From positions 1 to 43,394 of IMG/VR virus record IMGVR_UViG_3300035703_002461: a stretch of DNA of 43,394 nt; one strand, written 5' to 3'. The notes beneath the pieces are model-generated. The model did not search any database. It saw only the letters and a program-made list of their open reading frames with translations, and was not told the DNA's origin. The stretch comes from a virus. Positions 23,611 through 30,847 of the stretch are shown one piece after another. Position 1 is the stretch's first letter. The number at the start of each line of letters is the position of its first letter. A program made the position numbers and the translations under genes.

Positions 23611-25068
23611 CTAGTAGCTCACGCCGAGGTAATCGAACGTGGTGTCGGTGTCGAAGCGGTGCAGGGCCTGGGTGAGCGCGTCCACCTGGTCGTCGTGCGC
23701 CCCACGGGGGAAGGCCGAGGCCTCCTCCAGCAGGTCGCCCACCCAGGGGGCCAGCTCGGGGTCGGGCAGCCACACGTTGCCCGCCTCGATGGCGGGGGAA
23801 ACGGCGGCCACGCGGGCCTCCTTGGACCCGGCCGGGTTCACGGGGATCAGGCCGGGGATCTCCCGGCCCAGGGCCGAGATCACCGCCGGGCCGTTCGCCT
23901 TGTCCTCCACCAGGATCGCCCCGGCCTGGGGCCACTTGGCCCGCATCGCCCGGATCGCCTGGACGGTGGAGGAGAAGTCGAGCCGGTCGCGCACCTGGTC
24001 GAGCAGGTAGCGGTCGGCGCCCCGGCGCCCCCACACCTGGCCCACCACGTAGTCGGACGACGCGGCGGCCTTGAAGGAGAGATCCCAGGACTGGAGGATC
24101 GTGTCGAACTGCGCCAGGCTGGGGGCCTCGCGGTAGAAGCGCCACCAGGCCCGCCGGATCAGGTTGCCCTCCACGCGGGAGGGCCGCTGCTGGTACAGGG
24201 CCGCCCAGGCCCGCGAGCCGACGGCGCCCCGGATGCGCTCCAGGCGCTCGACGCTGAACCGTTCGGGGTGAAGTGCCTCGCCCACCGCCCGGTGGGGCTC
24301 GGGCTCCTCGGCGATGGCCGGGTATCGGATCACGCGCCAGCGATCCCCGCCTGCCGCCTCGGCGGCCAGCAGGCGCCCCGCCAGGTCGTCCTCGTGCCAC
24401 CGGGTCATCACCAGCAGCACCCCGCCGCCGGGCATCAGGCGCGTATACGCCGTGTGGGTGTACCACTCCCACACCGCCTCCCGGTACGTGGCCGAGGCCG
24501 CCTGGGCCGCGTCCTTCACCGGGTCGTCAATCACCAGCACGTGGGCGCCCGAGCCCGTGAGGGCCGAGCCGATGCCCACGGCCTTGAAGCTGCCGCCCAG
24601 CGTGGTTTCCCACTCCTGGACGGCGGTGCGGGCCGCGTCGAGCACCAGGTCGGGGAAGCGCCGGGTGGCGGTGCGGCTGCGGGCGATGGATCGCGCCCGG
24701 CGGGAGAACTTGGTGGAGAGGTCTTGCCCGTAGCTGGCGGCCACCACGTGGTGGGCGGGGTGGTGCCCCAGGTGCCACACGGGCCACCGCTCAGAGACGA
24801 GTAAGCTCTTGCCGTGCCGGGGTGGCACGAAGATCATCAATCGCGGGCTCTCCCCACGCGCCACGGCCCCCGAGAACTCCTCCAGGGCCTGCCCGAGTTC
24901 GTGGTGGAACCACCCGGCCAGGTAGCCCGGCGCCGTCTCGCGGGCGAAGTCGATGAGGCCCACCCGGTTGGCCGCCTCACTGGTATCGCCGGGCAGGCGC
25001 TCCAGGCGGGTCCTCGCCAGGCGTGTCAGCAGCGAGGGCGGCGAGAACCTTGGCAAGCTCGGCTTCAC
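23611..25068 (-). CDS. terL: Terminase large subunit
   Basis: The 485-aa protein carries the packaging ATPase and nuclease. Walker A is PPRHGKS (residues 82-88), Walker B HVLVIDDPVKD, and the RNase H-like nuclease shows SWDLSFKAAASSDYVVG, GAILVEDKANGPAVI and the late acidic motif GAHDDQVDAL. It resembles the psiM2-type terminases. The start used overlaps TerS by 92 bases; a GTG about 35 codons further in would reduce the overlap but lacks a better ribosome site. The packaging mode (cos or pac) cannot be told from sequence. Confidence 0.92.
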   Translation of the reverse strand: MKPSLPRFSPPSLLTRLARTRLERLPGDTSEAANRVGLIDFARETAPGYLAGWFHHELGQALEEFSGAVARGESPRLMIFVPPRHGKSLLVSERWPVWHLGHHPAHHVVAASYGQDLSTKFSRRARSIARSRTATRRFPDLVLDAARTAVQEWETTLGGSFKAVGIGSALTGSGAHVLVIDDPVKDAAQAASATYREAVWEWYTHTAYTRLMPGGGVLLVMTRWHEDDLAGRLLAAEAAGGDRWRVIRYPAIAEEPEPHRAVGEALHPERFSVERLERIRGAVGSRAWAALYQQRPSRVEGNLIRRAWWRFYREAPSLAQFDTILQSWDLSFKAAASSDYVVGQVWGRRGADRYLLDQVRDRLDFSSTVQAIRAMRAKWPQAGAILVEDKANGPAVISALGREIPGLIPVNPAGSKEARVAAVSPAIEAGNVWLPDPELAPWVGDLLEEASAFPRGAHDDQVDALTQALHRFDTDTTFDYLGVSY

Positions 25069-25534
25069 TCAGCGCCTCCTGGAGTCGATCCAGCACCCCC
25101 TCCAGCTCCCGCTCCACCTCGGCCCGGATGCGCCGGGCCACGCCGTAGCGGTCGGGGAACTTACGCTCCAGCCGCCAGGCCGCCGCCTGCCACTGTGGCG
25201 GGGCCAGCTGGCGCTCGCGCTGGGTCGTGCCGTCGGGGCGCGTGATGGTCACATCCCGCAGCACCTCGCCCCCGGCCGCCGCCTTGCCGATGGTCAGCAG
25301 GTCGCGAAGCTCGGCCTCGGCCGCCGCCTTTTCTACTGCGTCCGAAAACGCCGCCAGCTCGGGCGTCTTGCCCCGTGCCCCCTCGCGGAGCCAGGCGTAC
25401 AGGGTGTCTTTCGATATGCCCGCCGCAGCGGCAGCGGTTTCAAGGTAGGCCCCGGCCCGGATGAACCCGAGCAGCTTGTCGGCCATCTGCGGGCTGAACT
25501 TGGACGGGCGCCCTGGCGGCCGTTGTCGTGCCAT
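24977..25534 (-). CDS. terS: Terminase small subunit
   Basis: The 185-aa protein begins MARQRPPGRPSKFSPQMADK and holds an N-terminal helix-turn-helix (TAAAAAGISKDTLYAWLREG), the DNA recognition part of small terminases. A central oligomerisation region and the segment RKFPDRYGVARRIRAEVERE follow, typical of TerS proteins paired with this TerL type. It recognises phage DNA and regulates TerL. It sits directly downstream of the ParB-like and dpdA genes, so DNA modification and packaging genes are in one transcript. Confidence 0.85.
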   Translation of the reverse strand: MARQRPPGRPSKFSPQMADKLLGFIRAGAYLETAAAAAGISKDTLYAWLREGARGKTPELAAFSDAVEKAAAEAELRDLLTIGKAAAGGEVLRDVTITRPDGTTQRERQLAPPQWQAAAWRLERKFPDRYGVARRIRAEVERELEGVLDRLQEALSEAELAKVLAALAADTPGEDPPGAPARRYQ

Positions 25535-25551
25535 CGGGTCACCTCACGTGT

Positions 25552-26280
25552 TCACGCGCCCCCGCGTCCGGGCATCGCCAGGTATTCGGCGGCCAGGATC
25601 TCGACCACCTGGCCGAGCGCGATGGACTCCTCCTTGTGGAGCTTGCCCTCGGCCGCGTCGGTGATGAGGGCGCGGGCCTGCACCAGCAGGTCGAACGCCC
25701 CCTCGGGCATCCGTACATCAAACTTCCGCCACCGCTCGGCCTGGGGCTCGTCGGCGGGCTCGCCGGGTTCGTCGGCCCCGGCGTTGAACTGGTCCCAATC
25801 GAACTCGCCCACCTTCACCAGCTCCTCCAGCTCGGCCTCGGAGAAGGGAAGGCCCTTGCGGAGCGCGTCGAGGTCGCCGTCCTGGGCGAGGTCGGCCAGC
25901 AGCTCGCCGAGGGCGAGCGGGTCGGCCTTGCCCCGCGTCTCGTTCAGGATCACCGTCAGCTTCTTGGCCCAGGCGTCGGGCACGTCCAGCACGATGGCGG
26001 GCACCTCGGCGGCCTTTACCAGCGCCTTGAGGTCTTCGCTCACGCCGGGCGGCACCCCGTCCTCGATGAGCGAGGAGAGGACGCGGAAGCGGTGCTCCCC
26101 GTCGATGATCTGGTAGCCGTCGCCCTCGGGGGCGGGGCGCACGGTGATGGGGTCGATGAAGCCGAAGGCCAGGATGCTCTCCTTCTCGGCCTCGAACACC
26201 CGTTCGCTCATCCGGTTGGGGTTCCACGGGTTCGGCTCGATGGCCGCCACCTTCACCCGCTTGATCGTCAGTCGGTCCAA
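25552..26280 (-). CDS. ParB/sulfiredoxin-fold protein next to dpdA (possible DpdB analogue)
   Basis: The chosen start is TTG 26280, with GGAGGGGAATCAC upstream and a 13-base overlap with the dpdA end. The N-terminal domain shows the ParB boxes: IEPNPWNPNRMSE, then GFIDPITVRPAPEGDGYQII and DGEHRFRVLSSLI. The rest is helical (ADPLALGELLADLAQDGDLD) with a C-terminal helix pair. ParB/Srx-fold proteins hydrolyse nucleotides or nick DNA and often accompany phage DNA modification genes. In the bacterial dpd system DpdA needs a second protein, DpdB, which I recall as an ATPase related to this fold; the tight coupling to dpdA makes an equivalent role attractive, but this is inference. Confidence 0.8.
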   Translation of the reverse strand: MDRLTIKRVKVAAIEPNPWNPNRMSERVFEAEKESILAFGFIDPITVRPAPEGDGYQIIDGEHRFRVLSSLIEDGVPPGVSEDLKALVKAAEVPAIVLDVPDAWAKKLTVILNETRGKADPLALGELLADLAQDGDLDALRKGLPFSEAELEELVKVGEFDWDQFNAGADEPGEPADEPQAERWRKFDVRMPEGAFDLLVQARALITDAAEGKLHKEESIALGQVVEILAAEYLAMPGRGGA

Positions 26281-27221
26281 GTGATTCCCCTCCGCGCCCA
26301 CAGGGCCGTCGCGCCGCGCTCCATCGCCTGGTACTTCTGGACCTCGTGGCGCAGCGAGTAGATGTTGACCTCTCGGGCCTGGGCGTACTTGGGCAGGCTG
26401 CGCTGCGAGCCGAGGGCCGAGGTCTTGCCGAACCGCAGGCCGGAGATCCAGCTGCTGACGTCCGACGAGTAGCACGGATAGCGTTCGATGGCCCACTTCT
26501 GGGCGATGCCCAGGAGGTGTACCTTGGGCATCACGCCCCGCCGCCTGTACGCCTGTGTCACGACGGCGAAGCAGCGGTCCAGCCAGGCCCCGAGGCGTTC
26601 CCGGTCCTTGGCGTAGGGGACCAGGCCCCCGAGGGCGAAATAGTCGTACTCCAGGGCCCGCTCCACGTGCTTGAGGTCCGCCCCGTAGGTCACGATCGGG
26701 ATGACGGGGATGCCCGCCCGCTCGATCACGGCCTGGTTCTTCCAGGAGGCGTCCTGGTCCCCGATCACGTCGAGGTTGAAGAACCGCAGGAAGGCCAGCT
26801 TCTCGGACCACCGGCCCCGGAAGCCGTGGGCCCACTCGGCGTATTCCTCGGGCCGGATGAGCTTGCCCTGGGTGAACGCGGTGAACGCCCCCGAGTCGAT
26901 CAGCACGCGGGCGCGACGATCAGTCGCCGGGCCTGCCTTGTCGGCCAGGTGCCCCCAGCCCGCCGCGATGGCGCGCTCGGTGTTCTTGTACTCGTACGAC
27001 AGCAGGCTGCTCCGGTGGCCCGCCTCAGCGGACGCCACCCAGCACTCGGGAACGCCGTTGGAGTTCGCCAGGTGCAGATACATCATTTTCTCCCACGCAG
27101 ACGCGAATAGCCGCTCCGCTCCGCGGTGGGCGTAGCTGAGCAGGTGGCTGCGGTAGCCGGCCTCTACGAGGGCCGCGTACTGTCCACGGTCCCCGGAGTT
27201 ATCGACCAGGTGGAGCCACAT
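26268..27221 (-). CDS. dpdA: DpdA-type DNA guanine transglycosylase
   Basis: This 317-aa protein resembles phage DpdA enzymes, distant TGT relatives that exchange guanine in DNA for a 7-deazaguanine. Visible features are VLIDSGAFTAF (D109, matching the general-base Asp of TGT 'DSGG'), IPVIPIVTYGADLKHVERAL, DYFALGGLVPYAKD, KVHLLGIAQ, and SSDVSSW with D254 as candidate nucleophile. The TGT zinc cluster (CxCxxC..H) is absent, as in short phage DpdAs. The first 92 residues are a tandem repeat of a 46-residue unit. The start ATG overlaps the stop of the XapX gene (TGATG). Upstream queD, queE, folE and queC supply preQ0. No amidotransferase or QueF-like gene is nearby, so dPreQ0 is the simplest product. 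Confidence 0.85.
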   Translation of the reverse strand: MWLHLVDNSGDRGQYAALVEAGYRSHLLSYAHRGAERLFASAWEKMMYLHLANSNGVPECWVASAEAGHRSSLLSYEYKNTERAIAAGWGHLADKAGPATDRRARVLIDSGAFTAFTQGKLIRPEEYAEWAHGFRGRWSEKLAFLRFFNLDVIGDQDASWKNQAVIERAGIPVIPIVTYGADLKHVERALEYDYFALGGLVPYAKDRERLGAWLDRCFAVVTQAYRRRGVMPKVHLLGIAQKWAIERYPCYSSDVSSWISGLRFGKTSALGSQRSLPKYAQAREVNIYSLRHEVQKYQAMERGATALWARRGITWTD

Positions 27222-27373
27222 CAGGCCCACCCGGCCACGGTGTAGCCCAGCCACACGCCGACCACGCCCGCCACCCCGGCGAGGGTGGGGGGAGCGGGGA
27301 TCGGGAGCCCGGCCAGGCCGAACACCGCCCCCACGACCGCCCCCACCAGCAGCGACCCCGCCACGGCCATCAT
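27221..27373 (-). CDS. XapX-like small membrane protein (DUF1427)
   Basis: The 50-aa product has two hydrophobic segments (AGSLLVGAVVGAVFGLAG and LAGVAGVVGVWLGYTVAG) joined by PIPAPPT. This matches the XapX/DUF1427 pattern of two short helices around 'SPAPP'. The function of the family is not established. It is coupled at both ends: its start overlaps the queC stop (ATGA) and its stop overlaps the dpdA start (TGATG), so it is made together with the preQ0 and transglycosylase proteins. A role in the modification pathway is only suggested by this position. Confidence 0.7.
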   Translation of the reverse strand: MMAVAGSLLVGAVVGAVFGLAGLPIPAPPTLAGVAGVVGVWLGYTVAGWA

Positions 27374-28068
27374 CGGATCACCGTGTCTTCGGCCGCCGCC
27401 CGGTAGGCGATCCAGCCCCGTTCCCGCACCCGGCAGGCCGGGCACACGCCGCAGCCGTAGCCCCAGGGGTGGCGCTGGGAGCGGTCGCCCTCGTAGCACG
27501 TGTGGGACCGCTCGATCACCACGGGCAGCACCCCCAGCTCCTCGGCCAGGCCGAACGTGGCGGCCTTGCTGAGCGACAGGAGCGGCGCCACGATCTCCAC
27601 CTCGGGGAAGGCCATCCCCAGGCGCACGGCGGCCTGGAGCGCGTCGAGCGTGGTGCCCCGACAGTCGGGATACCCCGAATAATCCGCCTCGCACACCCCG
27701 GTCCAGACCTGGGTGGCGCCGACCTTCATCGCGTAGGCGGCGGCGAGGGTGAGGAACACCAGGTTGCGGCCGGGCACGAAGGAGGCGGGGAGGTCGCCGA
27801 GGCTGGCGTGCGCGGCGCCTATGTCGCCCGCCCCGCCGTCCACCAGGGCGCTGTTCCCCAGCTGGCCCAGGGCCTCCACGTCGCACACCTGGAGGGGGAT
27901 GCCCAGGTCTTGCACCACCCACTCGGCGGCCTCGCGCTCGATGGCGTGGCGCTGGCCGTAGCGGAAGTGGATCGCGCCCACCAGGGTGGACTCGCGGGCG
28001 GCGGCGTAGGCCGTCGTGATCGAGTCCTGGCCGCCGGAAAGGACGACGATGGAGCGGGGGGCGGTCAT
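27370..28068 (-). CDS. queC: QueC, 7-cyano-7-deazaguanine (preQ0) synthase
   Basis: The 232-aa protein begins with the PP-loop VVLSGGQDSITT (residues 8-19) of ATP-pyrophosphatase enzymes and has the QueC features HFRYGQRHAIERE, FVPGRNLVFL, and a C-terminal zinc site SHTCYEG ... GCGVCPACRVRERG with four cysteines. QueC converts 7-carboxy-7-deazaguanine to preQ0 with ATP and ammonia. It overlaps folE by four bases and the XapX gene by four. All catalytic elements appear intact. Confidence 0.95.
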   Translation of the reverse strand: MTAPRSIVVLSGGQDSITTAYAAARESTLVGAIHFRYGQRHAIEREAAEWVVQDLGIPLQVCDVEALGQLGNSALVDGGAGDIGAAHASLGDLPASFVPGRNLVFLTLAAAYAMKVGATQVWTGVCEADYSGYPDCRGTTLDALQAAVRLGMAFPEVEIVAPLLSLSKAATFGLAEELGVLPVVIERSHTCYEGDRSQRHPWGYGCGVCPACRVRERGWIAYRAAAEDTVIR

Positions 28069-28688
28069 CGGGAGCCTCCGAGGATCAGGGACAGGGCTTC
28101 AGCGCGGGCCTCGGGGTTGGTGGCGAACACGCCCCGGACCTCGCTGGTGGTCATCACGGACTGTTGCTTGGCGACGCCGCGCATCCGCATACACTGGTGG
28201 GCGGCCTCGAGCACCACGAACACGCCCTCGGCCCGCAGCTCGGCCGCGATGGCGTCGGCCACCTGGGCGGTCATTCGCTCCTGCACCTGGAGGCGCTTCG
28301 CGAAGGCCTCGACCAGCCGGGCCAGCTTGCTGATCCCCACCACGCGCCCGCCCGCACCCGGCAGGTAGGCCACGTGGGCCACCCCGGAGAAGGGGAGCAT
28401 GTGGTGCTCGCACAGGCTGTGGAACTCGATGCCGCGCAGGAGCACGATGCCCCCGTACCGCACCCCGGCGTCGTCGTCGTCCAGGTCGAAGGTGCGCGAG
28501 AGGATCGTGGCCGGGTCGGCCGCGTACCCCGCCGTCAGCTCGCACAGGGCCTTGATCACGCGCTTGGGCGTGTCCTCCAGCCCCTCGCGGGTGGGGTCCT
28601 CGCCGATGGCGGCGAGCAGGCCGCGCACGTGGGCGAGCACGGCGTCTCGCTCCCAGATCGGCCAGCGGGCGTCAGATCGAGGGTCCAT
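28065..28688 (-). CDS. folE: GTP cyclohydrolase I
   Basis: This 207-aa protein carries the FolE core: FHSLCEHHMLPFSGVAHVAY (Cys and His zinc ligands), GISKLARLVEAFAKRLQVQE, AAHQCMRMRGV (third zinc Cys) and a C-terminal TSEVRGVF. It opens GTP to dihydroneopterin triphosphate, the first step towards preQ0. The start chosen is ATG 28688, which gives a 17-base overlap with queE; a longer frame begins 17 codons earlier inside queE. Host FolE could do this step, so the phage copy likely raises flux for DNA modification. Confidence 0.95.
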   Translation of the reverse strand: MDPRSDARWPIWERDAVLAHVRGLLAAIGEDPTREGLEDTPKRVIKALCELTAGYAADPATILSRTFDLDDDDAGVRYGGIVLLRGIEFHSLCEHHMLPFSGVAHVAYLPGAGGRVVGISKLARLVEAFAKRLQVQERMTAQVADAIAAELRAEGVFVVLEAAHQCMRMRGVAKQQSVMTTSEVRGVFATNPEARAEALSLILGGSR

Positions 28689-29367
28689 TGTCGGGGTCGC
28701 CTCCCAGGGGGATGGCGCGTTTCTCGGCGTGCGGGTCACGCTGATCGACGCGGTAGAGCTTGTGGAGCTGGTAGCCGGCCCGGAGGCCGACCCCGGCGGT
28801 GACGGTTTGCGAGATGAAGTCGAGCAGGGCCGGGTCGTGGCGCTTGGACCACTCGGGGTGCAGCCACACGGTGGCGCCCGGCTGGCGCCCCTCGATCAGC
28901 TCCAGGGAGCGCACCAGGGACCAGGTGTCTTCCACGATCACCTTGAACTCGTTGGCCAGGCGCACGTTCTCGGGCAGCGGCGGCGTGGCGCGGGGCTTGG
29001 GCGAGAGCGTGATCCAGTCCAGGGGCGCCTCGGTGCGGATCGGGAGGTGCCCGGCGGTTTCCAGGTGGACGTTGCGCCCCAGCCGGTGGATCTCGTCCAC
29101 CAGGGGGCCGAGGTTGTACAGCGTGGGCTCGCCCCCGGTCACGATCACCGGGGCCAGGTAGGGTGCCCGGATCAGCGCCCCGACCTCGGGGGCCGTGAGC
29201 GCCCGCAGGCCGTCGGGCCGCCAGGCCGGGTGCCAGGTGCCCGCCGCGTCACACCAGGTGCAGCGCTGGTCGCAGCCCTGGAGCCGGATGAAGTAGCTGG
29301 TACGCCCGCTGTGGACGCCCTCGCCCTGGAAGGCCAGGAAGTGCTCGTTGACGACGTATCGGGTCAT
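28672..29367 (-). CDS. queE: QueE, 7-carboxy-7-deazaguanine synthase
   Basis: The 231-aa radical SAM enzyme shows NEHFLAFQGEGVHSGRTSYF, then GCDQRCTWCD (CxxxCxxC cluster motif), APVIVTGGEPTLY and a C-terminal WLHPEW. QueE rearranges 6-carboxytetrahydropterin to 7-carboxy-7-deazaguanine using SAM and a 4Fe-4S cluster. The ATG overlaps the queD stop (ATGA at 29367-29364). Length is at the compact end for the family. Confidence 0.93.
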   Translation of the reverse strand: MTRYVVNEHFLAFQGEGVHSGRTSYFIRLQGCDQRCTWCDAAGTWHPAWRPDGLRALTAPEVGALIRAPYLAPVIVTGGEPTLYNLGPLVDEIHRLGRNVHLETAGHLPIRTEAPLDWITLSPKPRATPPLPENVRLANEFKVIVEDTWSLVRSLELIEGRQPGATVWLHPEWSKRHDPALLDFISQTVTAGVGLRAGYQLHKLYRVDQRDPHAEKRAIPLGGDPDNGPSI

Positions 29368-29822
29368 CCTGCACCGCCCGGCACATAGACGGCGCTGTTG
29401 GCGCCGTGCTCGCGCACCTCCACCGACACCAGCCGCACGCGGTCCTCGCACACGCCCTCCAGCCAGGTGGTCACGAACCCGGCCACCCGCTCGGCGAACG
29501 CCTCGCAGCCCACGTGGGGCACCACCACCAGGTCCACCAGGCCCGCCGCGTGGAGCGCCCGGAACGTCTCCAGCTCGGGGTCGTCGTGGGCGACCAGCGT
29601 CTTGTGGTCGAAGGTGGCCGACAGCCAGGCCTTCACGGCCTTGAGCCCCCCGAAGTCCACCACCCAGCGCCGGTCATCCAGGCTGTCAGCCTCGAACACC
29701 AGCGTGACCGCCAGGGCGTAACCGTGGAGGTGGCGGCAATGGGAGTGGGTGGCCCGCCACTGGCGGAAGCAGGCGCTCAGGCCGAGGTCGTGGCCGAAGG
29801 TCTTGGTGCTGCGGTACGGCAT
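29364..29822 (-). CDS. queD: QueD, 6-carboxytetrahydropterin synthase
   Basis: The 152-aa T-fold protein has ATHSHCRHLHGYALAVTLVF, with the catalytic Cys four residues before the HG dipeptide, and VDFGGLKAVKAWLSATFDHK, the family's second conserved block. The usual HGH zinc motif reads HGY here, a variant I have seen in phage and proteobacterial QueD-like proteins. The last third carries VSVEVREHGANSAVYV, corresponding to the 'E..' substrate-binding strand. It is the first gene of the cassette, with a GAGGAACCCCG ribosome site. No preQ1 riboswitch was found upstream. Confidence 0.9.
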   Translation of the reverse strand: MPYRSTKTFGHDLGLSACFRQWRATHSHCRHLHGYALAVTLVFEADSLDDRRWVVDFGGLKAVKAWLSATFDHKTLVAHDDPELETFRALHAAGLVDLVVVPHVGCEAFAERVAGFVTTWLEGVCEDRVRLVSVEVREHGANSAVYVPGGAG

Positions 29823-29839
29823 CGGGGTTCCTCAAACAT

Positions 29840-29860
29840 CCGGCCCCGCGAGGGGACCGG
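29840..29860 (-). other. Short hairpin between MT-A70 and queD genes
   Basis: CCGG-CCCC and GGGG-A-CCGG pair around a GCGA tetraloop just upstream of the queD ribosome site. No T tract follows, so it is more likely an mRNA structure than a terminator. The remainder of the 29823-29931 gap holds only a short frame without a ribosome site. Confidence 0.3.
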
Positions 29861-29931
29861 CGCCCGGCCTTGCACCGGGGTGGATCGGATCACCTCCTCG
29901 GGTCGTGCCGAATAGGCGGTCGTCATCTGCT

Positions 29932-30516
29932 TCACGCGCCACGCGGGCGCAGGGTCACGGGGTTCACGGGCGCCTGGTTCCCCAGCGCGTCCCACCCCGC
30001 CACCGCCTCGCGGGCGAACACCTCGACCCTCGGCACGTCGCCGAACAGGGCCACGATGTGCTCGCGCACCTCGGCGGGCTTGCGGCTGTGGATGATGCGG
30101 CCGTCCGCGTCCCTTGGGTGCGGGGCGTGAACGACCTGGGACACGTTGCGGGCGGCGGGCGTCATTCGGCCCCGCACGCCCAGCAGCACGATCTCGGTGT
30201 TGGATCGGGTGTAGTGGCCCGGCCCGACGAAGGTGTGGCCTCGGCGGGTGGTCTTCACCCACACGAAGGCGACGGTGCGGTACTTGAACCCCCAGGCGCC
30301 CATCACCGCCAGGGCGTCGGGCAGGTTCGGCCAGGTGGCCCACAGGCACAGCGCGGCGTCCGTGTCGGCCAGCTCCCCGATGGGCAGCGCGGCGATCTCG
30401 GCGGTGGGCATCACCGGGTAGTCCCCGCGCAGCCCGCCGCCCGCGTTCGACTTCTTCCAGGTCGAGCGGGAGTGGTAGGCCCAGGGGGGATCGGCGAGGA
30501 TGATGCGGTAGGTCAC
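29932..30516 (-). CDS. MT-A70 family DNA adenine N6-methyltransferase
   Basis: The 194-aa protein begins VTYRIILADPPWAYHSRSTW, containing the DPPW catalytic motif, followed by FKYRTVAFVWVKTTRRGHTF, SNTEIVLLGVRGRM and VRVEVFAREAVAGWDALGNQ. This order is characteristic of phage MT-A70 methyltransferases, which methylate adenine in short DNA motifs. GTG 30516 is preferred because of the TTGAGG ribosome site; a TTG four codons earlier (30528) overlaps the small upstream frame. Together with the preQ0 cassette directly downstream it gives the phage two independent base modifications. Confidence 0.88.
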   Translation of the reverse strand: MTYRIILADPPWAYHSRSTWKKSNAGGGLRGDYPVMPTAEIAALPIGELADTDAALCLWATWPNLPDALAVMGAWGFKYRTVAFVWVKTTRRGHTFVGPGHYTRSNTEIVLLGVRGRMTPAARNVSQVVHAPHPRDADGRIIHSRKPAEVREHIVALFGDVPRVEVFAREAVAGWDALGNQAPVNPVTLRPRGA

Positions 30517-30524
30517 GGCGTGCC

Positions 30525-30626
30525 TCAATCAGGGGGCGGGTGAACCGAGGCACCCTCGGCCACCCCCCACACCCGTTCCGGTCCGTAGCGGTAGCGAAGC
30601 GCACGGCGGCCCAGAAAGTCGATCAA
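30525..30626 (-). CDS. Possible 33-aa peptide
   Basis: A TTG start overlaps the stop of the upstream gene (TTGA at 30626-30623) with GGAGCCTGA before it, and the frame reads MIDFLGRRALRYRYGPERVW up to a TGA that overlaps the alternative TTG start of the methyltransferase. It fills the only gap in this stretch. Support is the coupling pattern alone; the peptide may be non-functional. Confidence 0.4.
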   Translation of the reverse strand: MIDFLGRRALRYRYGPERVWGVAEGASVHPPPD

Positions 30627-30847
30627 TCAGGCTCCACGGCGTCCAGCACCACGGGCACCTCGTGGGAGACGTACTGCGAGACATAGAAGCCACGGTCGCG
30701 GCCGTCCTCGCCCACCTCCACCACGATCAGCGCCCGCACGCGGGGCGCCCGCGAGTAGGAGGTGACGCGTAGGGCGTCCAGCAGCTGGCGCACCACCTGG
30801 GCGTCCACGAAGTCGAGCCCCAGGCCGTCTAGGGCGCGGGCGCTCAC
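30623..30847 (-). CDS. Hypothetical protein (74 aa)
   Basis: The start is GTG 30847, overlapping the preceding stop as GTGA. The product reads VSARALDGLGLDFVDAQVVR and then RVRALIVVEVGEDGRDRGFY, ending VLDAVEPD. It is compact and probably alpha/beta. No family is recognised; it is one of the small genes between the nucleotide kinase-like gene and the methyltransferase. Confidence 0.55.
   Translation of the reverse strand: MSARALDGLGLDFVDAQVVRQLLDALRVTSYSRAPRVRALIVVEVGEDGRDRGFYVSQYVSHEVPVVLDAVEPD

Noticed and set aside
29777-29926. 49-codon minus-strand frame before queD
   Set aside because: No ribosome site, overlaps queD in another frame by 46 bases, composition unlike neighbours.
29823-29931. 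Possible preQ1/preQ0 riboswitch upstream of queD
   Set aside because: No class I aptamer pattern (short hairpin with A-rich tail) or larger class II fold could be found; only a small GCGA hairpin is present.
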